Of a stretch of DNA of 64,000 nucleotides, positions 18,280-28,100 are shown piece after piece (the first letter of the stretch is position 1; every line of letters begins with the position of its first letter). Below the pieces are notes generated by a model. The model had not been told where the DNA came from. It did not search any database and worked only from the letters and a program-made list of their open reading frames with translations. Origin of the DNA: Flexifilum sp963727545 (GTDB taxonomy: Bacteria > Chloroflexota > Anaerolineae > Aggregatilineales > Phototrophicaceae); assembly GCA_963727545.1 (NCBI GenBank), contig CAVSGS010000029.1, positions 62,001 through 126,000 of the forward strand, in the 5' to 3' direction. Both the position numbers and the translations under genes were made by a program.

Positions 18280-18729
18280 ATGGCGTATATGAATTTTCAG
18301 GGACCGGGCTTCACGCTTGAGATTCCAACGGATTGGTATATCACATCCTCGCCTCAATTTCAGGCGATTTTCTTGGGCACCTCCACCACTGAAGGTGTGC
18401 GTCCGAACCTCTCGATAGCGATTCGTCCGGTTGAAGCTGACGTTACACCGGAGGCAGTTGCTGCCGAATCACTGCGAATTCAGCAAGCGCAGTATAGCGA
18501 ATACGAAGTCCTTGAAGAAATCGACTTTAGCGAACAGGGTGGCTCCGGTTTTTGGCGTCGCTATCAGTGGCTCAACGATAGTCACAACATGAAGATTGTG
18601 CAGATTCAGGTCTTCTTGGTGAACGATTCGCTGCTTCACACGCTGACAGCGACCACTACCCAAACTTACTATGATGAGATCCAAGCGACCCTCGTTCACA
18701 TGCTGACATCGTTTCGCTTTGTGAACTAG
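18280..18729 (+). CDS. Small DcrB/PsbP-like protein (DUF1795-like), possible partner of the upstream substrate
   Basis: A 149-residue protein. I choose ATG 18280 because GAAGGA sits 7 bases upstream; an in-frame TTG at 18250 overlaps the previous gene. The pattern GPGFTLEIPTDWYI at the start, a central beta-rich part with a GGSGFWRRYQW strand, and the ending MLTSFRF match the DcrB/PsbP-like fold, in which a 'P..W' strand opens and an 'SF.F' strand closes the domain. There is no signal peptide. The related Eag proteins (DUF1795) act as chaperone/adaptors for effectors of type VI systems. By position, this protein could chaperone or neutralise the substrate encoded just upstream. That role is an inference from context. 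Confidence 0.7.
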   Translation: MAYMNFQGPGFTLEIPTDWYITSSPQFQAIFLGTSTTEGVRPNLSIAIRPVEADVTPEAVAAESLRIQQAQYSEYEVLEEIDFSEQGGSGFWRRYQWLNDSHNMKIVQIQVFLVNDSLLHTLTATTTQTYYDEIQATLVHMLTSFRFVN

Positions 18730-19290
18730 ACAGTATCGATGAATTCTGACATTGCTGGCGGCTAGAACTGTCATGATCCGGAACTGACGGATCGCAGGTG
18801 TCGCCGGTTATTTCTACCAGCCGCTCTCGGCGAATTGTCAGGCTGGTTCTCGCTATCGGCTCCACCTACCAGATGCGCGATCATGCTGGGGCGTAAGCCT
18901 CACTTCTGCCCGATGTTTGTCGTCAGGATCACAAAGCCAAAGATGGCTCAAATGAAGGCGAAGACGGGAAAGCGGTAGCGAGATACCTTGCTGCCGCTTT
19001 CCTGTTCTAGGGCAAAATAGCGCTAAGACCAAGCTCGGAGCGATGGAGTCACCTGAAGTGATGGAGTCATCGAAAAAGCGCTAAACTGGAGAGAAGAGCG
19101 CGCGGCTGAACAATGAAAGCCAGTTTCTTCGCTGCGCTTGGTCACCTTAGTCCGCTGCAATTCGAGCAGCAGTTTGCACTGTCTTTTCTTTGACTCCACC
19201 AAACCGGGGCAGATCCAGTTTGTGCTTGCGCCGATTTCGAGTGAATTTATTCTGATGGGCAATTTGACTCTGGAAAGGATCGTTGATTCG
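18730..19290. other. Gene-free stretch of about 560 bases between T7SS locus and sugar cluster
   Basis: I find no convincing gene here. Short open frames run through it but lack ribosome sites and family resemblance. It contains the hairpin listed at 18967-19002 and, near its end, the upstream region of the mutarotase gene. It marks the boundary between the T7SS locus and an unrelated carbohydrate cluster. Confidence 0.6.
18967..19002 (+). terminator. Candidate hairpin terminator after the T7SS locus
   Basis: Arms at 18967-18979 and 18990-19002 pair over 13 bases with one mismatch (GGAAAGCGG against CCGCTTTCC at the base) around a 10-base loop. Only a weak T-containing tail follows (TGTTCT), so termination would be inefficient. 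It lies 240 bases after the last T7SS gene. Confidence 0.42.
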
Positions 19291-19704
19291 ATGCTCAAAA
19301 CAAACTTGACTCATCCCGGCATTCTCGCTGCGCTGGGAAGTATGGGGCATGGCAGTAAAGTGCTGATCGCGGACGGAAACTACCCGTTTAGCACCAACTC
19401 GAACCCCAGCGCCGCCCACGTCTACCTCAATTTGCGACCGGGGTTGGTTTCGGCGACCGATGCGCTTGAAGCGGTGGTCAGCGCGATTCCGGTCGAAGCC
19501 GCCCACGTGATGCAGCCGAACGATGGCAGCACACCGGACATTTTCGGGGAATTCAACGCGTTGCTGCCGGGGCAAGAACTTCAGCGAGTTGAACGTTTCG
19601 CCTTCTACGAACTCGCGCGTCAATCGGACGTAGGGCTGGTGATCGCTACCGGCGAGCAGCGGATTTACGCTAACATCATGCTGACGATTGGCGTGGTCTC
19701 CTAA
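19291..19704 (+). CDS. FucU/RbsD family sugar mutarotase (L-fucose mutarotase-like)
   Basis: A 137-residue protein. The ATG at 19291 is chosen because GGAAAGGAT lies about 11 bases upstream and the family's conserved N-terminus starts here (MLKTNLTHPGILAALG). A longer frame from 19138 would add an unrelated leader. The signature residues are present: the His of MGHGSKV and the Asp of IADGNYP, which position the sugar in FucU and RbsD. The C-terminal QRIYANIMLTIG segment matches the family's closing Tyr/Asn region. These enzymes speed interconversion of sugar anomers before a kinase or isomerase acts. FucU is more likely than RbsD from the MLK...MGHG and ADGNYP pattern. It is the first gene of a three-gene sugar cluster. 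Confidence 0.86.
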   Translation: MLKTNLTHPGILAALGSMGHGSKVLIADGNYPFSTNSNPSAAHVYLNLRPGLVSATDALEAVVSAIPVEAAHVMQPNDGSTPDIFGEFNALLPGQELQRVERFAFYELARQSDVGLVIATGEQRIYANIMLTIGVVS

Positions 19705-19774
19705 CACTTACAAATAGGATCGCGCTCATCCCCTTTGGGGGTAATTTTGCTACTTGAAAAAGGATACACAGATT

Positions 19775-21925
19775 ATGTCTGAACCAACTTTGTCGCACTC
19801 GACCACAACGCCCGTTTACCGAGATCCTGCCCGTCCGACTGCCGAACGGGTTCAAGACCTGATTTCCCGCCTGACACTTGAAGAAAAAATCGGGCAAATG
19901 TGCAACGTGACCGAGGCGATCCCGCGCTTGGGCATTCCCGCCTACGACTATTGGAGCGAGGCGCTGCACGGCGTCGCCGGGAATGGACGCGCGACCGTCT
20001 TCCCTCAAGCGATCGGTATGGCGGCGACGTGGGACCCGGCACTGATCGAGCAAGTCGCCTCGGCGGTCGGCGACGAAGCCCGCGCCAAGCATCACGCGGC
20101 GCTGCGGCGTAAGGGGGAAACCGGCATGTTCCAAGGGCTGACTGTCTGGTCGCCCAATATCAACATTTTCCGCGATCCGCGTTGGGGGCGCGGTCAAGAG
20201 ACGTGGGGCGAAGACCCATTCCTGACCGGCGAGTTGGGTTCTGCCTACGTGCGCGGTCTGCAAGGCGACGATCCGAAGTATCTCAAGACGGCAGCCTGCG
20301 CCAAGCATTTCGCCGTCCACAGTGGACCGGAAAAGCTGCGCCACGAATTCAACGCTGAGGCGTCGCTCCGCGATCTGTACGCGACTTATCTCCCGGCGTT
20401 CGAGAAGCTGGTCACGGAAGCCGGGGTCGAGTCGGTCATGGGCGCGTACAACCGCACCAACGGCGAACCCTGCTGCGCGAGTGACTTCCTGCTGGTCAAG
20501 ACGCTGCGCGGCGACTGGGGTTTTCAGGGGCACGTCGTCTCGGACTGCGCCGCGATCACCGACATTGATCAAGGACACAAAGTGACCAAGGACGTCGTCG
20601 AAAGTTCGGCGCTGGCGGTCAAGGCGGGCTGTGACATGAGCTGCATCTGCGCCTATTCGTCTTTGGGCGAGGCGATCGAGCGTGGCTTGATCACCGAGGC
20701 AGAGATCGACATCTCGCTGGCGCGCACGCTGACCACCCGCTTCAAGCTCGGCATGTTCGACCCGCCGGAAGTTGTCCCCTATGCGTCGATCCCCGTCAGC
20801 GTCATCGGCAGCGACGCGCATCGCCAGCTTGCTTACCAAGCGGCGGCGGAGTCGATCGTGCTGCTGAAGAACAAGGACAACATCCTGCCGCTGCGTGAGG
20901 ACGCTCGCAAAATCATGGTGATTGGACCGAACGCCGTCAACGTGGACGTGCTGTTGGCGAATTACAACGGTCTCAACGACTCGATGGTGACGCTGATTGA
21001 AGGGATTGTCGGTCGCGCGCCGGAAGGTATCGCCCTGCAATTTAACCAAGCCTGTTTGCTCACCCAGCCGACGCCGATGACCGAGTGGCTGGTGGGTTCG
21101 GCGGCTGCTTGTGACGTGGTGGTCGCTTGCATGGGCATCTCGCCGATGCTGGAAGGCGAAGAAGGTCAGGCGCTCCTCTCCACCGAAAACGGCGACCGTG
21201 CGGAGATCATGCTGCCGGAAGTACAGGTCGACACGCTCAGAAAGATTGCGCAGGGCGGCGCGAAAGTTGTGCTGGTGCTGACCGGCGGCAGCCCGATCGC
21301 GCTCGGCGATCTCGAGGACCTGATGGCAGCGATCGTCTACGTCTGGTATCCCGGTCAGGAAGGCGGCAAAGCCGTCGCCGACGTGCTCTTTGGCGACGTC
21401 GCGCCGTCGGGCAAGCTGCCGCTGACCTTCCCCAAGTCGCTGGATCAACTGCCGCCGTTCGAAGACTACGCCATGACCGGTCGCACCTATCGTTACGCGA
21501 CCGAGGAACCGCTGTTCCCCTTCGGCTTCGGGCTGAGCTACACCGATTTCAGCTACAGCGATCTAAAACTCGACCAGACGACCGTCCCGGCGGGCGAGTC
21601 GCTGACGATCAAATGCACGCTGACCAACAGCGGCGCGGTAGCAGCGGAAGAAGTCGCCCAGATTTACCTGAGCGACCTCGAAGCCTCGACCGTCGTCCCG
21701 CTGAACAGCCTGATCGGTTTCCAGCGCGTGCAGCTTCAACCGGGCGCGAGCACCGAGATCGCCTTCACGGTCACACCGGAAATGATGAAGCTGGTCAACG
21801 ACGCCGGTGAGCGCGTGCTGGAACCCGGCGAGTTCCGGGTGACGGTCGGCGGCTGCTCGCCGAGCGAGCGCGGCGCGGCGTTGGGCGCGGCGGCACCGGT
21901 CAGCGCGACTTTTGTGGTCGCCTAA
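19775..21925 (+). CDS. Glycoside hydrolase family 3 (beta-glucosidase/beta-xylosidase)
   Basis: A 716-residue protein. ATG 19775 is preceded by AAAAGGA about 11 bases upstream; an in-frame TTG at 19754 is less likely. The N-terminal TIM barrel (about 20-320) contains IGQM, the substrate region YDYWSEALHGVA, DPRWGRGQETWGEDP and the catalytic Asp in VVSDC. The C-terminal alpha/beta sandwich (about 370-570) has VLLKN near its start and QEGGKAVADVLFG. A fibronectin-III-like domain ends the protein (about 610-715). The EALHGV signature resembles beta-xylosidase-type and related GH3 enzymes. There is no signal peptide, so it probably acts on imported oligosaccharides. It pairs with the GH31 gene 57 bases downstream. 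Confidence 0.94.
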   Translation: MSEPTLSHSTTTPVYRDPARPTAERVQDLISRLTLEEKIGQMCNVTEAIPRLGIPAYDYWSEALHGVAGNGRATVFPQAIGMAATWDPALIEQVASAVGDEARAKHHAALRRKGETGMFQGLTVWSPNINIFRDPRWGRGQETWGEDPFLTGELGSAYVRGLQGDDPKYLKTAACAKHFAVHSGPEKLRHEFNAEASLRDLYATYLPAFEKLVTEAGVESVMGAYNRTNGEPCCASDFLLVKTLRGDWGFQGHVVSDCAAITDIDQGHKVTKDVVESSALAVKAGCDMSCICAYSSLGEAIERGLITEAEIDISLARTLTTRFKLGMFDPPEVVPYASIPVSVIGSDAHRQLAYQAAAESIVLLKNKDNILPLREDARKIMVIGPNAVNVDVLLANYNGLNDSMVTLIEGIVGRAPEGIALQFNQACLLTQPTPMTEWLVGSAAACDVVVACMGISPMLEGEEGQALLSTENGDRAEIMLPEVQVDTLRKIAQGGAKVVLVLTGGSPIALGDLEDLMAAIVYVWYPGQEGGKAVADVLFGDVAPSGKLPLTFPKSLDQLPPFEDYAMTGRTYRYATEEPLFPFGFGLSYTDFSYSDLKLDQTTVPAGESLTIKCTLTNSGAVAAEEVAQIYLSDLEASTVVPLNSLIGFQRVQLQPGASTEIAFTVTPEMMKLVNDAGERVLEPGEFRVTVGGCSPSERGAALGAAAPVSATFVVA

Positions 21926-21982
21926 GCCGGTTCTGAATGAGTTCAGGTAATTGACTAAACTGTCACGCTGGAAAGGTTAGCG

Positions 21983-23978
21983 ATGCAAGTTCGTGTTTCT
22001 ACCGAGAACAATACCCTCTATTGGCGTTTGAAGGGGGAAATTCTGAAGGTTGAACCGTGGGGAGCGGATGGCGTGCGCGTGCGCGCGACCAATCTGCTGG
22101 ACTTCCCCGCCATGCCCGGCGCGCTGATCGACACTCTCCCCGATCAGCCGGTAGCCGTCACCGTCGAGGACGGTCAGGGCGTCTTGATCAATGGAAAACT
22201 GCGGGCGGAGATTTGGGCGGATGGCACGCTCCATTTTTTCAATGCTGCCACCGGCGCTGTGCTGCTGCAAGAACCGGAACCGATCTTCAATAAGCCGCCG
22301 GCACGCTGGTATCGTCCGCAGCCGAGCAACCTGTCGAAAGTCGACGTCCATTTCCGCGCCAACGAGGGCGAGCGGATCTTTGGTTTGGGGCAGCACCAGC
22401 ACGGTCTGCTTGATAACAAGGGCAGCGTGATCGATCTGGAGCAGCGCAACACCGAAGTCTGCATTCCCTTCTACATCTCCAGTTTGGGCTATGGTTTCCT
22501 CTGGAACAACCCCGGCGTGGGACGGGTCGAGTTGGGCACGAACATGACCCGTTGGGTCATGGAGGCGACGCGCGGCATCGACTACTACATCGTCGCCGGA
22601 GACACGCCCGCTGAAATTCTCGAAAAATACATCGACGCGACCGGTCACCCGCCGCTGCTGCCCGATTTCGCGCTCGGATTCTGGCAGTGCAAGCTGCGTT
22701 ATCGCACCCAAGAAGAACTGCTGGATGTTGTCCGCGCGTACAAAAAACGCGATCTGCCGCTGGCGGTGATCGTGTCGGACTATTTCCACTGGCACATGAT
22801 GGGCGATTGGGCGATGGATCCCCGTGACTGGTCCGATCCGGCGGGGATGATGAAAGAACTCAAAGAGCTGGGCGTCGAATTGATGGTCTCGATCTGGCCC
22901 ACCGTCAACCCGACCAATCCGGTTTATCAGGAAATGGCGGAGCGCGGGCTGTTGGCGCAGACCGTTCACGGCGTCCAAGCGCATACCTCAATTGCGGACA
23001 CGACTCCTGAGGGCATGTCTGCGGTCGCTTACTACGACGCGACCAACCCCGAAGCGCGCAGCTTCGTCTGGGAGCGGGTGAAGCAGAATTATCTCGACTA
23101 CGGCGTGCGCGTCTTCTGGCTCGATGCCGATGAGCCGGAACTGATGCCGATGCACGCCGAGAATATCCGCTATGCGTTGGGCAACGGCTTGGAGGTCACC
23201 AACATCTATCCGCTGCTGCACCAAAAGGGTTTCTACGAGGGGATGCTGGCGGATGGTCAGACTGAAGTGATCAACCTCTCGCGCTCGGCGTGGGCGGGCA
23301 CGCAGCGCTATGGCGCGGCGGTCTGGTCAGGCGACATTCGCTCGCGCTTCGACGTTTTGAAAGCGCAAATTCCCGCCGGACTGAATATCGCCATGAGCGG
23401 CATCCCGTGGTGGACGACTGACATCGGCGGCTTCATGGATGGCGACATCCGCACCGACTATTTCAAAGAGCTGGTCGTGCGCTGGTTCCAGTACGGGGTT
23501 TTCTGCCCGCTGTTCCGGTCTGCATGGGGTGCGGCTGCCGCTCAATGGGCTGTACGGCGCGCAGTCGAGCGGAGCGGACAACGAAATCTGGTCGTTCGGC
23601 GAACAAGCTTACGCGATCATCCGCAACCTGCTGTTCCTGCGCGAAAAACTCAAGCCCTATCTGCGCGATCTGAACCAAGCGGCGCACGATCGGGGTACGC
23701 CGCCGATGCGTCCGCTCTACTACGATTTCCCGGCGGACGCGGCTGCTGCCAATCTCGCCGACGAATTTATGCTCGGTCCTGATCTGCTGGTCGCGCCGGT
23801 GGTGGATCAAGGCGCGACTTCCCGGACCGTGTATCTACCCGCCGGAGCGACGTGGGTCAATGCTTGGACGGGACAGGAATACGAAGGCGGGCAGCAGTTC
23901 GAAGCTGACGCGCCGCTGGAGTGGATTCCGGTCTACTGGCGCAAGGGTAGCCCATCCGCGTTTCAGTTTAGCGAGTAA
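21983..23978 (+). CDS. Glycoside hydrolase family 31 (alpha-xylosidase-like), frame broken at about 23519
   Basis: Two overlapping frames together encode a GH31 enzyme of about 665 residues. The first, from ATG 21983, carries the N-terminal beta-sandwich and the catalytic barrel with the nucleophile Asp in FWLDADEPE and the acid/base Asp in AVWSGDIRSR. After PLFR (nt 23518) it runs into unrelated sequence. The correct continuation (LHGVRLPLNG to the stop at 23978) is one base over, so deleting the T at 23519 restores the frame exactly. The WLDADEPE motif and the lack of a signal peptide fit intracellular alpha-xylosidase-type enzymes. As read, the protein would lose its C-terminal beta domains. 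A single-base sequencing error is the simplest explanation. Confidence 0.88.
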
Positions 23979-24000
23979 GTGTTCTGAGCAATAAAATCTC

Positions 24001-24030
24001 AAAAACGACGGGCTTCAACCCGTCGTTTTT
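24001..24030. terminator. Bidirectional rho-independent terminator
   Basis: A perfect 12-base stem, AAAAACGACGGG paired with CCCGTCGTTTTT, surrounds a 6-base loop (CTTCAA). It has a T tract on either strand. It lies between the convergent GH31 gene (+) and the receiver-kinase gene (-), and so should stop transcription from both sides. Confidence 0.88.
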
Positions 24031-24069
24031 CGATTAGAAGCTCGCCGGACAAGCGCCGGCGCTTCACTC

Positions 24070-25176
24070 CTAAATCGGGATCTTTACGGTGATGGCGGTC
24101 CCTACGTCGAGTTGGCTTTCGAGCTTGACGCTGCCGCCGTGCAGATCGGCTGCCTGTTTGACGATCATCAGCCCTAACCCCGTCCCGGCAATGTCGCCGA
24201 CGTTGGAGGCGCGTTGAAATGCCGTAAACAAGTTCTTCTGATCGGCTTCTGGAATGCCGATGCCTTGATCGCTGATGTTCAGTGTCAACCATCCGTCCCG
24301 GCAATTGACGGATACCTGCACGTCGCTGCCCGGTGGTGAATACTTGATGGCATTCGAGAGCAGGTTCGACGCGATCTGGCGCAGCAGGCGCGCGTCGATC
24401 CGGCTGTGTCCGTCGCATTGGCTTTCGTAGATGACCCGGTGGGTCTCGCTGTGGATGATTTGGAACTCGCCCACGATTTCCTTCAGGTACTCATCCACGT
24501 CGAGCGGCTGCGGCTGGCAGTTGAGCTTGCCTGCTTCCATCTGCGAGAGGATCAACATGTCGTCTAACATCTGCAAGAGCTGTCGCACCGAGGCTTCCGC
24601 GCGATCCAAATGGTGCCGGCGACGGTCGACGTCCATGCGATCGCCGTAGTCGCGCACGAGGCTGATCGACGACATAATCGCCGCCAGCGGATTGCGGAAG
24701 TCGTGTGAAAACATCGCTACGAGCCGCGCCTTGAACTGCCGCTGCTCGCGTTCCTGTTCCAGCGCCTGTTTCCACTGCTCAACTTCCAGTTGACTCTGCG
24801 CTTCGAGCGCGACTTTTTTCTCCAGCCGGGTCTGGATAGCTTGAAGCAGTTCCAAGCGGGAGAACGGTTTGGTGATGTAGTCGTCTGCGCCTAAATCCAT
24901 ACCGCGGCGCATGTCGCCGTGAGAAGCGCGTGCCGTCAGAAAGATGAATGGCGTATCCATCGTCAGCGCGTTGGCGCGCAGTTCCAAGAGCACGCCATAC
25001 CCGTCGAGGCGGGGCATCGTGATGTCGCAGACGATCAAGTCCGGCTGGCATTGAAATGCTTGGTTGATTCCGGCAATGCCATCGACTGCGCCGCACGCCT
25101 CATAGCCTTCGAGGGTGAGCCACTCGACGATCTCGTCGCGCAAAATCGCTTCATCTTCAATTACCAGAATTTTCAT
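24070..25176 (-). CDS. Receiver domain-histidine kinase (REC-HisKA-HATPase)
   Basis: A 368-residue soluble protein. The N-terminal receiver domain (1-120) has the acidic pair near the start (IEDE), the phospho-acceptor Asp51 in VCDITMP, the switch Thr in FLTARAS and the Lys in ITKPFS. A short coiled coil (about 120-150) leads to HisKA with the phospho-His in SHDFRNPL (about residue 155). The HATPase_c domain follows, with the N box NLLSNAIKYS, SDQGIGIP and GTGLGL. It overlaps the large kinase gene upstream by 20 bases, so the two are translationally coupled. It is probably phosphorylated by that kinase and passes the signal through its own kinase domain. No output DNA-binding domain is present. 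Confidence 0.93.
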   Translation of the reverse strand: MKILVIEDEAILRDEIVEWLTLEGYEACGAVDGIAGINQAFQCQPDLIVCDITMPRLDGYGVLLELRANALTMDTPFIFLTARASHGDMRRGMDLGADDYITKPFSRLELLQAIQTRLEKKVALEAQSQLEVEQWKQALEQEREQRQFKARLVAMFSHDFRNPLAAIMSSISLVRDYGDRMDVDRRRHHLDRAEASVRQLLQMLDDMLILSQMEAGKLNCQPQPLDVDEYLKEIVGEFQIIHSETHRVIYESQCDGHSRIDARLLRQIASNLLSNAIKYSPPGSDVQVSVNCRDGWLTLNISDQGIGIPEADQKNLFTAFQRASNVGDIAGTGLGLMIVKQAADLHGGSVKLESQLDVGTAITVKIPI

Positions 25177-28100
25177 GATTCTGAATTCTTTCTACTGCGA
25201 CGGTGGGAATGCGCACGGCGAACGTGGTGCCAAGGTCGACCTGACTCTCGACCTCGATCGTGCCGCCATGTAGATCAACCGCCTCTTTAGTGATCACCAA
25301 CCCCAGCCCGGTGCCCGAAATGGTTCCGACGTTCGCCGCTCGGTGGAATGGCTCAAATAAATGCGCGAGGTCCGCTTCGGGAATGCCGATGCCTTGATCG
25401 CTGACCTTGATCTGCACCTCTGCATCAGTGCAGTCGAGGTTGACCGTGACGATCTTGTCCTCCGGTGAGTATTTGATGGCATTTGACACCAGATTGACGA
25501 TGATTTGCCGCATCAGCTTGCGGTCGAGCATGACCTCACGACCGACGACGTTGCTTTGGAAGTCCAAGCGCGAGCGGATCTCCGGCAAGCTCTGGAATTC
25601 GTCGAGGATGCTGCGGGATAGCCCATCCAGATCGACTTTGGTTGGGCTAAACTCGGACCGCCGCGACTGCATCCGTGCCAGCAGCAGGACGTCTTCCATG
25701 ATGTCTTTCAGGTGACCGATTTGCGCCTTGATCTTGTCGAAACGCTGGTCGATCTGCTCTTCCGGCAGTTTGTGACGGTAGGCGCTGAGGGTTTCGACCA
25801 GCGCGAGAATGGTCGCCAACGGGGTGCGGAATTCGTGCGACGCCATCGAAACGAAGCGCGTCTTCAGGTCGCCTAATTCCTTCTCTTTTGCCAGTGCTTG
25901 TTTCAGGGCGGCTTCCGCCTGTTTGCGCTCGGTGACGTCGACGATTGAACTCAGCACCAGCGGTTCGTCATAGAGGTCGATGTAGCTCAACTGAATGTCC
26001 GCCGGAAAGGTGCTGCCGTCTTGGCGTAGGGCGGGTGCTTCGACCGCATGGGCGCGCCGTTCGATGGTGCCGGAGAGATACTGCGTCCGGTGATCTACGT
26101 GAAGTTCGCGCAGATCGAGCGGGACCAGCTCCTCGACTGGTTTGCCGAGCAGTTCAGCCTCTTGATAGCCGAAGGTCAGTTCCGCCTCATGATTGAACAG
26201 GATAATGGCACCATCCTTGTCCGTCACCAGCGTTGCGATGGGGGCGGACTGGATGAACAGCCGGAAACGCTCCTCGCTGTCGCGCAGGGTTTCTTCGGCG
26301 CGTTTGCGTTCGCTAATGTCCCGGATCACCTCGATCCGTTCCAGTACCTCATTGGTAACCGGGTCACGAACCAGACTGACCGTCACCTCAACCCAGATGT
26401 AATGACCGTCCTTATGGGGCACTCGCTGCACGAAAACTGCGGACGATTTTCCGGTCTGCGTCGCTGCTTGGATGGTGCGAGCGACTTGGGCAAAGTCATC
26501 GGGGTGCGTAAATTGACTGGTCGGGCGACCGATCATCTCATCCGGCGTCACGCCGTAGATGCGATAGCACGAGGGGGTGACATACGTGAAAATCGAAGCG
26601 GTGCTGACGCGGACGATCACATCGCTGACGCGATCGGCGAGCAGCCGATAACGGGCTTCGCTTTCGCTAATCGTCTGCTGTGCTTGCCGCAGTTCGCTGA
26701 TGTCGAACAGGGTTGACCGGCTCTGGATATACTGACCAGCCTCGTCGTAGATCGCCGTGCCGTTCAAGAGGATGTGAAAGCTGCTGCCATCTTTGCGCAC
26801 GATGTCGAATTCAAGATCGCTGATCCATCCCCGCTGCTTGAAGATGGGGAAGTTCTCGCGGAAGGTTGCTGCGCTCTCCGGCGTGAAGAGATCGCTGATT
26901 TTGAGCTTGTTGACCACTTCTTCCCGGCTGTAGCCGAGCCAGTTCAGTTCGGTATCGTTGATTTGGACGATCGTGCCGTCCTTATCGATCGAGTGGTAGC
27001 CGCAAGGCGCCTTGTTGTAGAGGTCGTGAATCTCGGCTGCCGATTGCTGAAGGGCTTCCTCGACCCGCTTGCGCTGGGTGATGTCACGATTGATCGCTAC
27101 GATCCCAAACGGTGTACCGTCTTCATCTTTGATCAGCGTGATTGAGCCGAGTATGGTGAGCGGCGTGCCGTCTTTGTGATGCTGCGTAACTTCACGCTGC
27201 CACCAAGACGCTTCTTGTAACTGCCGGAATCCCTCCGCTCGTTCCTCCGAGGTAAGCTCGCTCCGCAAAAGCTCGGCGGAGTTTTTCCCGATGATCTCCT
27301 GTGCTGTCCATCCGTAGATGCGTTCTGCCGCCGCGTTCCAGCTCTGGATGTGCAGCTCAAGGTCGGTGACGATCACGGCGTCGCTGACGTTTTGCTGCAA
27401 GGTTGCCTGATAGCGGAGTTGTAGTTCTTGGGCTTTGCGCTCGCTGATGTCGCGGACGAGGCAGACTAAGCCTTCGCCTTTGATCAGACCGGCGCTGAGT
27501 TCCGCCTCGAACGTGCTGCCGTCCTTGCATAAGGCGCGGACTTCGACGCGCTGCCCCGGCTGGTTGTCGCTGATCGCTTGGATCATCCCGGCGACGCTTG
27601 CGCCATCGTCCGGGTGGATCAGCGTGAGCAGCGAGGCGCCGAATGATTTATCCGGTATATAACCGAAAATGCGGTCGAATGAGGCGTTGGTCTGCTGGAT
27701 GGTGAGGTCAGGATGAATCAGCAGGATACCATCCGGGCTGTTGTTCAAAATCGCTTCGACGCGCGCTTTTTCCGCCAGTAAATCGGTTGTGCGTTCTTCG
27801 ACGCGCAGTTCGAGCGTGTCGCGCGATTCGCGCAGCGCCGCCTCCGCTTGCTTGAGCGACGTGATGTCAACCGCGTTGACCAGCGCGGCGGTCACCTTGC
27901 CCGAAGCGCTGCGAACTGGCTGGACGCTGGTTCGATACCAGCGCTGCTCCCCTCCGTAGACCGGTAGGAGTGCCTCCTCGACGCTCCCTTCACCGGTTTG
28001 GATGATCCGTCGAATGCCGTCAATCTGAAATTGTGTGATCGCGGGCGGGAACAGCGCGCTCATATGCTTGCCGATGGCGGTTTCCGGCGTCATCGAAACT

